Below, one piece after another: positions 1-8,406 of a stretch of 21,948 nt of DNA. The first letter of the stretch is position 1. Every line of letters starts with the position of its first letter. Where the stretch lies: contig DJVY01000198.1 in NCBI GenBank assembly GCA_002440885.1, positions 9,424 through 31,371 of the forward strand, given 5' to 3'. The stretch comes from Bacteroidales bacterium UBA6244 (GTDB lineage Bacteria > Bacteroidota > Bacteroidia > Bacteroidales > F082). A program made the position numbers and the translations under genes. Under the pieces are notes generated by a model. The model was given only the letters and a program-made list of their open reading frames with translations, was not told where the DNA came from and did not search any database.

Positions 1-2
1 AC

Positions 3-3000
3 AAAAGACAACCTGTTTTAAACAGATTAAGTAACCATGATGTTAGACGAGTACAAGGAATTACTAAACTATTGTTGGTCATGCTAATCCCTTTTTTCGG
101 CTATACATCCTTTGCTCAAACCGACTTTATTACGGAATTTCAGCAAGAACAAACCTATTACGATTCCCTGATTTCAGTACGTGGATCGGACAGCATGCAA
201 GGTACTGGTTACACGCAATTTCAACGAAGGTATCGGTATTGGGGCCCAAAATTAAGCGCCAATTATGATTTTGATGACTATCAGGCTGATTTGCTGGATT
301 ATGCCCATCATTACACTTATAATGAGGAGACCAACAATACAATAACCTGGCATTTAGTTGGCCCTAACGATGTGCCGGAGATTGGATTTGCAGCCAAGGG
401 TACTGGCCAGATTCATTATATACTAAAAGACCCCCATGATCTCACCGGCAACACGGTATATGCCTGTTCTCCTGTGGGCGGTTTGTTCAAAAGTGTCAAC
501 AATGGGGATGCCTGGGAGAACGTGGGCACTGACAAAGGTATGCCACGTCCCGGAGTTTCCAGTATAGTTGTAGATAGTCGGACTTCTTCTACTTTGTATG
601 TGAGTACCGGCAATGGAGAAGGCTTTGTCGGCGAAAAAGCCTGGCAAACGGCCATTGGTGTGTGGAGATCTGTTGATGATGGTGAAAACTGGACAAATAT
701 TGGTTTGGATTACGGTACAAATGGATATTATTATCACATGAGAAAACTCATTGAAATTAAAAACAATACCGATAGTACCCAATTAATTGTAACAACTACT
801 AAAGGGTTGTACCAGACAAAAAATGCCAATGCCGCAGCGCCGATATGGGATGCCCTTATCCCGGGTGAGTTCTATGATGTGGTGCAAGATATCAACAACA
901 AGAACATTGTTTATGCATCAGGATCCAACAGTACAGGTATATACAAGTACAACCTGGACAATAACGATTCCATAAAAATATTCGATATAGATACAATAAC
1001 CTTCCCTTATGATACAATGGAACTTACACTACCAGAGACTCGAAGGATATCTCTAAAAATACCGTCAGCGAATTCAGATTACTTATTTGCTGTGGTAAGC
1101 ATGAAGGCTTATAATTATACAGCTATTTATCGTTACGAAATCAGCACAGGAATATGGCACAAGTTTTTTGCACAGGCCAACTTTAATGGGTATGGAAGAA
1201 AACTGGGTTGGGCAATACGCCCGGATACAATTGGAGCGCTGCAAATCTTGGGGCGCGACGTGGAGCAATTGTTTCAATTTAGCAACGGTTTAAGTAACGA
1301 TTCGTGCGTGATACTTAGTGTGATAAAAGCCGAAAACGAAGCCCCGCACCACGACACACACTTTTTGTGGGTAGAAGAAAACAACCAAACCATTTGGGCA
1401 GGTACCGACGGTGGCGTTTACAAAGGCCGGTTTATTAACGACTCCACTATTTATTGGGAATCGAAAAATTACGGACTGGGCGTTGCCACCGTTGAATTTA
1501 TTGATGCATTTAGCGATCAGTCTAACATCAACGAATTTGTTACCAGCGGACAATTTGATTGCGGAAGCAATACCTATAGAAGTGATAATGGAATTGACTG
1601 GAGTATTAGAGAGGTATCCCATGGCGATGGTTATCAAAATATAATTTTAACAGAGAATCATTATTATGTAAGTCATCAGTTGGGTGGATATGTGGAGTAT
1701 GATCCATTGATTAATTTTAAAACCATGGGGTCATATCCCTCGTGTCTTACATCAGTCACGGTCCCATATGCCAATTGGGATACCTACTATGTGAATGTTG
1801 ATACCATATTATATGCCGCAGGTACCAAAGAAGTGATAAAATATTATAACAATGGCTGGCATGAGTGGTCTGATCTTGAAAGCCAAATCGGATGTGATAG
1901 CTCGGGCACCTGGAGAGTGGCGGCAAAGAAAAAAAGCAATGGCGTACACCAGATTTATGCCAGTGCACGGCAAGAAGATCCTGAATACCACTATATATAT
2001 AAATCGATAGATGGCGGTGGACCCCATGTTTCAAAGTGGACAAAGGTAAACAACACTCCTGCCAAAGGATGGATATCTTCCATGGCCATTACCGACAACA
2101 CCGATTCGGTAATTGTATCCATACGTACAAAATTGTATAGCGTTAACACCACCGACCCAAGCCATCCTGTTTGGTACGACATTTCTTACGATCTGGAGGC
2201 AGGTAATATTAACAGCATTTTTCTCAAAGGCACTACCACATGGTTGGCCACAGAACATGGTGTTTACTACAGAGAAGATGGCGGCCCCACTTGGATTAAT
2301 TACACATTCAACCTGCCCAATTGCGAAGCAAAAGACATTAAGGTAACCAACAATAGAAAAGTTTATGTGGGCACCTATGGCCGTGGTGTTTGGTACGCTT
2401 CTGCACCTGGGTGCGGAAACGTGGAAAGTGATTATCACACAAGTCCGGGCTACAGTATTGGCTCGGGTTTTACACGGAATTTTTATAGCGATATCATTGT
2501 GGACTCAGGCAATACCTTCAACATTTATGGCACCTTAAAAATGGCAGCCGATTGTAAAATTATTGTTGAGCAAGGAGCCAAATTGGTGGTTGATGGCGGC
2601 ACCATCACCAACGCGTGTCCCGATATGTGGGATGGAATTGAAGTATGGGGAAATTCAAACTCTGTTCAGGATACTGTACATCAGGGATGGGTCATACTAA
2701 AAAATGGGGCAACTATGCAATATGCCAAAACGGGCATTACCGCCGGTAAAGACGGAAGTTCCATTGCCAACCTGAATTTCACCGGAGGCATTATTCAGGC
2801 AGAGGATGCCTTTTTTAAAAACAATACCAAGTCAATTTCATTATTGCCCTACCCCCATATTGAATATAGATTTGCCATTGCCGACAACAAAAGCTACTTT
2901 AAAAACTGTACGTTTACCTACGACAGTACCTATTACTTTTTCGACGACAGTCCCCGTGCACATGTGGAATTAACTGATGTAAGAGGCGTATTATTCGAGG

Positions 3001-5033
3001 GCAATCTTTTTGAAAACAACGTTTCGCCACTCTTTGCCGCCGACAACAAGCGGGGTGCAGGTATTGCTGCTTCCCAATCAGGCTTTAAAGTGGTAATGGG
3101 TGGAGGTGAGAAGCACAATGTGTTTAGCGGACTTAACTATGGCATCAGGGCCTACGACATTACCCTGACCAACAAGCCCATTGTTATCGATCAGGCTCAT
3201 TTTAACAACAACCGCACCGGATGCTACCTGGGTGCTTCCACGTTCGTGAGTGTGACCAATTGCTTGTTTAATGCTACCTATTTCCTAAAAGTACTGCCCG
3301 GCGATTTGTATTCAGGCCTGTATTTAGACAACTGTACCGGGTATCAGGTGGAAGAAAACACCTTTAGTTCTGATTATTCCCCTATGCAACCAAACGATTA
3401 TAAATCAGTAGGGCTGGTTGTAAACAACTCAGGGCCGGAGGATAATTTTATCTACAAAAATAATTTCTATAACTTACTGTTTGCCACGGTGGCTCAAAAC
3501 CACAACCGTGCCAACAAATTACAAGGAACGGGCCTGCAATATAAATGCAATGTGTTTGAGAATAACTACCAGGATATTTCAGTTACCTGGGATGGAGAGC
3601 CCAGTGAGCTAAACGGGATTGCTTTAAACCAGGGAAGTAAAGCCAATGAAATTACTGCACCGGCAGGTAATTTGTTTAGTCAAATGGGTACATGGAGCTA
3701 TAGTGATTTTGACAATCAGGGGGAAGATGTTTGGTATCATATGCCATATTGGGGATTAAGTAGTGATTTTAAGGTTAAACCCGTATTTATTGATACAGCC
3801 AAAGTTCATCTCAATTACAATAATTATTTGACAAACTGGCGACCTGATTTGGGCTGTCCTTCAAACTTGGGTGGTAATACAAAATCAGAACTATTATCAT
3901 TGATTGTAGATAATGAATTAAATAGTGCAATTTATTCTGATTCACTTAGTACTATGGTTGATCAGGGTAATACCACATCTTTAACCCTGGATGTAGCAAC
4001 CAGCCTACCACCTGAAACCATGCTATTAAGAGATCAACTGCTCGCTGCCTCACCGTATTTAAGTGATACGGTTATGGTAAGTGCGGCTGAAAAGGAGGAT
4101 GTGTTACCAAATAGTATTGTTACCGAAATTTTATCTGCCAATCCTCAATCGGTTAGAGATGAGAATGTACTCAATACGTTGGATGCGCGCATCAATCCGC
4201 CGAGTGAAACTGAAATGGCAAGCCTCCATGTCAACGATACGATTATGGGGGCAAAAGAAATGCTGGAATCCAAGCAGGCATATTATTCTTCAAATATGCA
4301 AGATGCTGTTAACCATCTAATAAGAATGTACATGAGCGATAGTATGCTTGTTGACATTAACGACAGTATTAAGGCTGTTCTTTCAGAAGTTAATTCGCCG
4401 GATTCGTATTATAAACAAGCTTTCTGCAATTATAATTCGGGTGACAGTGTCGGCGTGCTAAACATGCTTGCACAAATTCCGTATAGCTTCGAGTTATCCA
4501 CCTACCAAACCGATTTACACAATGGATATGAAGACTATTTTGATTTATTGTTGGAATTGAATTCACAGGGTAAAGGACCAACTGAAGTTGATAGCACACA
4601 AAAAGGCCTGCTCTATTCCCTCATGCAGAATACCGATGAGATATTGAAGGCATATTGCCTCAATATCCTTATCAGTACCGATAGGCTGGTTTATAGTGAG
4701 CCATATACTTTTCCTGATACTGTATCAACTAAATCAACTCAGGTAAATGAATCTAATATTGATAATTCATTTTTGAAGTCTTCTGATTTTCTCAGGCTCT
4801 ATCCAAATCCAGCAAAGGAGTATATTACCGTGGAATACCAATTGCCTTATTCTTTTAAAGATGGCATTATTGAGATTTTCAACGTAAATGGCTTGAAAAT
4901 AGAGGTAATGAAATTAGGTAAAAGTTGGGGGCAAAAAATAATCGACCTGCGCACCTACAAAAGCGGTTCTTTTACTATCCGGTTAAGAAATGGTGGTAAA
5001 ACACTGCAAAGCATTAAGTTTATAAAATACTAA
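3..5033 (+). CDS. Large secreted T9SS cargo protein: Asp-box beta-propeller plus beta-helix region (5' end open)
   Basis: Probable cell-surface or secreted protein exported by Sec and then the type IX secretion system. Numbering from the TTG at 72: a hydrophobic signal segment ends near residue 16 (...SFAQ). A propeller-like region of about residues 95-775 has Asp-box motifs (SVNNGDAW at 141-148, SVDDGENW at 200-207) and repeated DGG/W blades, as in BNR/sialidase-like or VPS10-like propellers. About residues 780-1195 are rich in short Asn/Gly turns (FEGNLFENN, VTNCLFN) typical of a right-handed parallel beta-helix. A less ordered Ser/Asp-rich stretch follows, and a type A sorting domain begins at LYPNPAKEY (about 1575) and runs to the C-terminus. 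No catalytic residues are identifiable, so the ligand or substrate is unknown. The frame is open to base 3 and has no ATG before 81. Starts at 72 or 81 would give a signal peptide without its basic n-region, whereas the upstream codons encode RR and K, so the true start is probably left of the window. Confidence 0.85.
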   Translation, partial: KRQPVLNRLSNHDVRRVQGITKLLLVMLIPFFGYTSFAQTDFITEFQQEQTYYDSLISVRGSDSMQGTGYTQFQRRYRYWGPKLSANYDFDDYQADLLDYAHHYTYNEETNNTITWHLVGPNDVPEIGFAAKGTGQIHYILKDPHDLTGNTVYACSPVGGLFKSVNNGDAWENVGTDKGMPRPGVSSIVVDSRTSSTLYVSTGNGEGFVGEKAWQTAIGVWRSVDDGENWTNIGLDYGTNGYYYHMRKLIEIKNNTDSTQLIVTTTKGLYQTKNANAAAPIWDALIPGEFYDVVQDINNKNIVYASGSNSTGIYKYNLDNNDSIKIFDIDTITFPYDTMELTLPETRRISLKIPSANSDYLFAVVSMKAYNYTAIYRYEISTGIWHKFFAQANFNGYGRKLGWAIRPDTIGALQILGRDVEQLFQFSNGLSNDSCVILSVIKAENEAPHHDTHFLWVEENNQTIWAGTDGGVYKGRFINDSTIYWESKNYGLGVATVEFIDAFSDQSNINEFVTSGQFDCGSNTYRSDNGIDWSIREVSHGDGYQNIILTENHYYVSHQLGGYVEYDPLINFKTMGSYPSCLTSVTVPYANWDTYYVNVDTILYAAGTKEVIKYYNNGWHEWSDLESQIGCDSSGTWRVAAKKKSNGVHQIYASARQEDPEYHYIYKSIDGGGPHVSKWTKVNNTPAKGWISSMAITDNTDSVIVSIRTKLYSVNTTDPSHPVWYDISYDLEAGNINSIFLKGTTTWLATEHGVYYREDGGPTWINYTFNLPNCEAKDIKVTNNRKVYVGTYGRGVWYASAPGCGNVESDYHTSPGYSIGSGFTRNFYSDIIVDSGNTFNIYGTLKMAADCKIIVEQGAKLVVDGGTITNACPDMWDGIEVWGNSNSVQDTVHQGWVILKNGATMQYAKTGITAGKDGSSIANLNFTGGIIQAEDAFFKNNTKSISLLPYPHIEYRFAIADNKSYFKNCTFTYDSTYYFFDDSPRAHVELTDVRGVLFEGNLFENNVSPLFAADNKRGAGIAASQSGFKVVMGGGEKHNVFSGLNYGIRAYDITLTNKPIVIDQAHFNNNRTGCYLGASTFVSVTNCLFNATYFLKVLPGDLYSGLYLDNCTGYQVEENTFSSDYSPMQPNDYKSVGLVVNNSGPEDNFIYKNNFYNLLFATVAQNHNRANKLQGTGLQYKCNVFENNYQDISVTWDGEPSELNGIALNQGSKANEITAPAGNLFSQMGTWSYSDFDNQGEDVWYHMPYWGLSSDFKVKPVFIDTAKVHLNYNNYLTNWRPDLGCPSNLGGNTKSELLSLIVDNELNSAIYSDSLSTMVDQGNTTSLTLDVATSLPPETMLLRDQLLAASPYLSDTVMVSAAEKEDVLPNSIVTEILSANPQSVRDENVLNTLDARINPPSETEMASLHVNDTIMGAKEMLESKQAYYSSNMQDAVNHLIRMYMSDSMLVDINDSIKAVLSEVNSPDSYYKQAFCNYNSGDSVGVLNMLAQIPYSFELSTYQTDLHNGYEDYFDLLLELNSQGKGPTEVDSTQKGLLYSLMQNTDEILKAYCLNILISTDRLVYSEPYTFPDTVSTKSTQVNESNIDNSFLKSSDFLRLYPNPAKEYITVEYQLPYSFKDGIIEIFNVNGLKIEVMKLGKSWGQKIIDLRTYKSGSFTIRLRNGGKTLQSIKFIKY

Positions 5034-5036
5034 AAA

Positions 5037-6593
5037 ATGAAACGTATATTTTTATCAATAACTTTTTCAGTATTTTCAATTGTTGCTTTTTCTCAGGTAA
5101 GGTGGGAGGTAATTATTAATGATAATAACCTTGATTATTATGGAATTACTTCTTGTCTTTCCTATGATGGTGGTTTACTAATTGCCGCTAAGACTCAAGA
5201 CATAAATACACATGTTTTTAAACTTGATCGAAATGGTATGGTTCTTTGGCATAAAACTATATTGCTTCATAACTCATGGCTTTCAATTATTAGAATAAAA
5301 CAGAATGCTAATGGTGAAATTCTTCTGTCAGGCAATACAAACGATAAAGCAATCCTGATAATGATTGATCCATGCGGAGAACCTATATGGTGCAATTTAT
5401 TTGAAAATACTAATCATTATCAGAGTGTTGAGTATCACGATGCAGCATTTCTCGAAAATGGTGACGTTATTGCTCTAACTTGGTTATATACAATTAATGA
5501 TAAATATGATGTTGCCATAACGTCCTTTGACAAAGATGGTAACTTCTTATGGTTTAATCCATTCTCATTGTATGAAACATTATATTTGCCACTTCCTTTT
5601 CAAATGCAAAGTTTTGATGATTTTGTTATTATTACTGGTGACTGCTATTCAGCTTATCCTGATAACCCTAATGTTGTGTACTTAAGGCCATTAATAGTAA
5701 AAACTGATAATAACTACAAAAAAGAATGGGTTTTGACATATGGTATGAGTGATACGATACTTGGTGATGCCAGAGGAGTCGTTTCATTTGACGGTAATAT
5801 TTTTCATGGATTTGGGAGTTATACTAAACTTGGATTTGGGAGTTATAATTCAATTTTGTTGAATTTTGATATAAATGGAATAGAAACTAGTTATATCGGA
5901 ATTGATAATGTTGAAATAAACCCATCTGTTACGGAAAATTTCTTTTTAGGATTAGAACAGAGGGATGACACTTCATATTTTGCTTCGGCAAAATTTGGTA
6001 ATGCAGGTTGGGAAAATCCATTTGGCGAATGGATTATGGATACTGCTGGACACATATTTCAGTATCAATCCCATGAAAACACAACTGGTGGTTTCATGCC
6101 TCTGCATAAGTACATTGATAATAAATTTCAATTAACTTATCAACTCAACTATTCCGATATCCTCCTTTACAAACTTAATCCCGATCTCTCCCAAGCACCT
6201 TTCGACACCACCCACCACGTGTACGACAGCCTGTGCGATCATCCCATTGTTTCTGATACCATTTATTTAATTGGTTGCGATGTGATTACGGGCATTGAAG
6301 ACGCCCCCTCACCTGAGCAATATTATACCTCACTAAAAACAATACCCCTCCATGTTTCGCCCAACCCGGCAACGGGGAGCGTTAGTTTTGAAATGGAGAA
6401 CACAGCATATCACAAAAACATTGTTTTACAGGTATTTGGCATCAATGGCAACCGGGTTTTTGAGCAAAGCCTTGCCGATGGGCAAACTGTAATATCCACC
6501 TCAGTGGACAACTGGCCCGATGGCCTGTATGTGGCCGTGGCGAGTAGCAGCACAGGCGGCACGGGAAGTGCAAAGTTTTTGGTGAAAAAATGA
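5037..6593 (+). CDS. T9SS type A sorting domain-containing secreted protein
   Basis: Secreted protein of unknown function, 518 aa. A Sec signal peptide (MKRIF then a hydrophobic core ending ...VAFSQ at about residue 20) is followed by a repetitive body with DKDGNFLWF-like segments, suggestive of a beta-propeller, though no family is recognised with confidence. The C-terminus, from about residue 436 (VSPNPATGSV) to the final FLVKK, is a type A sorting domain that directs export through T9SS. The start lies only 3 bases after the preceding stop, so the two genes are probably co-transcribed. Base composition changes sharply inside the gene: by hand count 17 of 60 bases are G or C at 5101-5160 and 34 of 60 at 6481-6540, the change falling near 6170. 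A perfect 17-bp direct repeat at 5807-5823 and 5831-5847 duplicates the peptide GFGSY in frame. Confidence 0.85.
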   Translation: MKRIFLSITFSVFSIVAFSQVRWEVIINDNNLDYYGITSCLSYDGGLLIAAKTQDINTHVFKLDRNGMVLWHKTILLHNSWLSIIRIKQNANGEILLSGNTNDKAILIMIDPCGEPIWCNLFENTNHYQSVEYHDAAFLENGDVIALTWLYTINDKYDVAITSFDKDGNFLWFNPFSLYETLYLPLPFQMQSFDDFVIITGDCYSAYPDNPNVVYLRPLIVKTDNNYKKEWVLTYGMSDTILGDARGVVSFDGNIFHGFGSYTKLGFGSYNSILLNFDINGIETSYIGIDNVEINPSVTENFFLGLEQRDDTSYFASAKFGNAGWENPFGEWIMDTAGHIFQYQSHENTTGGFMPLHKYIDNKFQLTYQLNYSDILLYKLNPDLSQAPFDTTHHVYDSLCDHPIVSDTIYLIGCDVITGIEDAPSPEQYYTSLKTIPLHVSPNPATGSVSFEMENTAYHKNIVLQVFGINGNRVFEQSLADGQTVISTSVDNWPDGLYVAVASSSTGGTGSAKFLVKK

Positions 6594-6597
6594 ATAC

Positions 6598-6696
6598 AAT
6601 GAATATCGATTAACGAATTTTGATTTTAGAAGGAGAATCCACCTTCGACATTCGGCGTTCGTTAATCGGTGTTCGGCGTTCAAAAAGGAAATAAAA
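6598..6696 (+). repeat. Structured repeat, copy A of a tandem pair
   Basis: Intergenic unit just after the T9SS gene. 6601-6618 pairs with 6657-6674 as an 18-bp stem, of which three pairs are G-U wobbles when read as + strand RNA. Inside it, GAAGG (6629-6633) pairs with CCTTC (6642-6646) around an 8-nt loop. From 6644 the right half is five consecutive 7-nt units of pattern WTCGNNN, followed by TTCAAAA. It shares long identical blocks with copy B, offset by 126-127 bases. I cannot assign it to a named repeat family from the sequence. Confidence 0.8.
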
Positions 6697-6816
6697 ATGA
6701 ATATCGAATATCGATTAACAGCCCGTCCGCCAACGGCGTGAAATGATGATTTTAGAAGGCGGGGCAAACCTTCGACATTCGTTAATCGTTGATCGGTGTT
6801 CGGCGTTCAAAAAGAA
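6697..6816 (+). repeat. Structured repeat, copy B of a tandem pair
   Basis: Second unit, ending about 18 bases before the next start codon. 6699-6719 pairs with 6781-6801 at 19 of 21 positions, including three G-U wobbles as + strand RNA. The inner hairpin GAAGG (6755-6759) with CCTTC (6769-6773) is kept, but its loop differs from copy A. Copy B has an extra stretch at about 6720-6746 containing a 4-bp, 3-nt-loop hairpin (CGCC 6728-6731, GGCG 6735-6738). Identical to copy A over 13 bp (6747-6759), 14 bp (6768-6781) and 23 bp (6792-6814). Confidence 0.8.
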
Positions 6817-6834
6817 AAAACTAATCAATACCCC

Positions 6835-7329
6835 ATGAAAAAGATATTCAGCATTTTCAGTCTGCTTTTATTCGTTTCCTGTTGGTCGGTTGCCCAGCAA
6901 CAAACTCCTGAGAACTGGCTCACTCCCTACGCCAATGCCGAGTTTGTCGAAGGCAAAATTGTTTATTCCGTTACCAACGCGCGGCAGAGCATGGGTGTAA
7001 AACTCATGCCACGCATGTATCCCCGTAACCTGGTTCAGTTGCATATGAACCAACAACCCACTCCCGTAAACGGGAAATACATCGGCGAAAGCCAGTCAAA
7101 AATCAGAGATTACCTGGCTACCGAGCCCGTCAGCCTTTACAGTGCCGAAAAGCAAAACGAATACCTGCGTCTGGTGGCCATGGTTCTGTTGTGGGATTTG
7201 GATCTGCCAAAATACTGCATCGATGAAATCAAAAAAATACAAACCACCAAAAACCGGGAAATAAATGCAAATGCCGAAACGGTGCTGGCGGTTTGGGAGG
7301 TGTATGAGGAGAGCAGAGTGAATAAGTGA
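6835..7329 (+). CDS. Small secreted protein of unknown function
   Basis: 164 aa, not recognised. The ATG at 6835 is chosen because it begins a clear signal peptide (MKKIFSIFSLLLF..., probable cleavage after ...SVAQ). The reading frame stays open upstream to 6796, but that extension lies in the repeat and would put 13 polar residues ahead of the signal peptide. The Cys in LFVSC could be taken for a lipobox, but Phe at -3 is atypical and an AQ/QQ signal peptidase I site follows. The mature part has Tyr/Pro-rich segments and a predicted helical C-terminal half, EYLRLVAMVLLWDLD to the end, with no known motif. It is the last gene of the + strand group before a terminator. Confidence 0.75.
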   Translation: MKKIFSIFSLLLFVSCWSVAQQQTPENWLTPYANAEFVEGKIVYSVTNARQSMGVKLMPRMYPRNLVQLHMNQQPTPVNGKYIGESQSKIRDYLATEPVSLYSAEKQNEYLRLVAMVLLWDLDLPKYCIDEIKKIQTTKNREINANAETVLAVWEVYEESRVNK

Positions 7330-7378
7330 AAGACAGAAGAGTTAGCTTTTGTTCTGTACAAGAGAACAAGCATTCAGC

Positions 7379-7408
7379 AAAAAAGCCGGAATTAACCGGC
7401 TTTTTTTT
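7379..7408. terminator. Bidirectional intrinsic terminator
   Basis: GCCGG (7385-7389) and CCGGC (7396-7400) form a 5-bp GC stem around AATTAA. It is flanked by an A-run on the left (7379-7384) and a run of eight T on the right (7401-7408), so either strand ends in a U-tract. It lies between two convergent genes, the secreted protein (+) and fabD (-), exactly where a shared terminator is expected. Confidence 0.9.
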
Positions 7409-7412
7409 AGTT

Positions 7413-8294
7413 TTATACTTCTGCACTCATTGTCTGCAGTTTTCGATCAATTTTCTTAAACAAACCCTGTAACACTGTTCCCGGCCCTACCTCGATTATG
7501 GTGGTAGCTCCATCGGCTATGATGTTTTGCATGGTCTTGGTCCATCGAACGGGGGAGGTGAGCTGAGCGATGAGGTTGTTTTTAATAATTTCCGGATCGT
7601 TTACCGTTTGCCCGGTTACATTTTGGTAAATGGGGCAAATGCCTTTGTTGAATTTGGTAGCATTTATCGCCTGTCCGAGTTCAACACGGGCTGGTTCCAT
7701 AAGTGGCGAGTGGAAAGCGCCGCCAACTTTCAGCATGAGGGCTCTTTTTGCGCCGGCCTCAGTGCATTTCTCAATGGCTTTTTCAACGCCTGCTATGCTG
7801 CCCGAAATTACAAGCTGCCCCGGACTGTTGTAGTTTGCCGGCACAACGACCTCGCTGATGCTGTGGCAAATTTGTTCAACTTTTTCATCTTCAAGGCCAA
7901 GAATAGCTGCCATCGTGGAAGGCTCAATTTCACATGCTTTTTGCATGGCGGCGGCCCTCTTTGCAACCAGTTTTAAACCATCGTCAAACGACAGTACGCC
8001 GTTGGCTACCAAGGCGCTGAATTCGCCAAGCGAATGTCCAGCAACCATGTCGGGTTTGAAATCTGTGCCTAACACATTAGCCAGAATAACTGAGTGAAGA
8101 AAAATAGCCGGCTGGGTTACATTTGTTTGCCGCAGGTCTTCCTCGGTGCCCTCAAACATCACATCTGTAATCTTAAATTTCAGTATGCCGTTGGCTTTCT
8201 GAAAAAGCTCTTTGGCTTTGGCCGATTTGTCGAACAGGTCTTTTCCCATTCCAACATATTGTGCTCCCTGACCGGGAAAAACGTAAACGTTCAT
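7413..8294 (-). CDS. fabD: Malonyl-CoA:ACP transacylase
   Basis: Transfers malonyl from CoA to acyl carrier protein, providing the extender unit for fatty-acid synthesis in the cytoplasm. 293 aa, close to the usual family length of about 300. N-terminal FPGQGAQ (Gln9), nucleophile elbow GHSLG with Ser88, KRAAAMQ with Arg113, and GAFHSP with His195 match the Gln/Ser/Arg/His active-site set of E. coli FabD. The C-terminal IEVGPGTVL is also typical. It is last in a - strand series after the Bax inhibitor-like gene (112-bp gap) and is not next to other fab genes. Confidence 0.95.
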   Translation of the reverse strand: MNVYVFPGQGAQYVGMGKDLFDKSAKAKELFQKANGILKFKITDVMFEGTEEDLRQTNVTQPAIFLHSVILANVLGTDFKPDMVAGHSLGEFSALVANGVLSFDDGLKLVAKRAAAMQKACEIEPSTMAAILGLEDEKVEQICHSISEVVVPANYNSPGQLVISGSIAGVEKAIEKCTEAGAKRALMLKVGGAFHSPLMEPARVELGQAINATKFNKGICPIYQNVTGQTVNDPEIIKNNLIAQLTSPVRWTKTMQNIIADGATTIIEVGPGTVLQGLFKKIDRKLQTMSAEV

Positions 8295-8406
8295 AAATAA
8301 GTGTTTATGATTTATTGGCTATTTTTTTAGACACCGAAAGCATGATTTACCGCTCTCGAATGGCTAATATTCATGGTTTAATTATTTTAATTTCAGGAAC
8401 ATATAT

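Noticed and set aside
2031..2438. 135-codon open frame on the - strand
   Set aside because: Antisense to the propeller region of the first gene, Cys-rich and without domain features; a chance frame.
6501..6767. 88-codon - strand frame across the repeat
   Set aside because: It spans the end of a T9SS domain and the repeat pair, and its translation reflects the heptads rather than a protein family.
6597..6816. CRISPR array or microsatellite-only explanation for the repeats
   Set aside because: There are only two long units with no spacers, and nested complementary arms are not expected from a simple CRISPR or plain microsatellite.
6835..6900. Lipoprotein signal in the small secreted protein
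   Set aside because: The Cys in LFVSC has Phe at -3 and is followed at once by a better signal peptidase I site.
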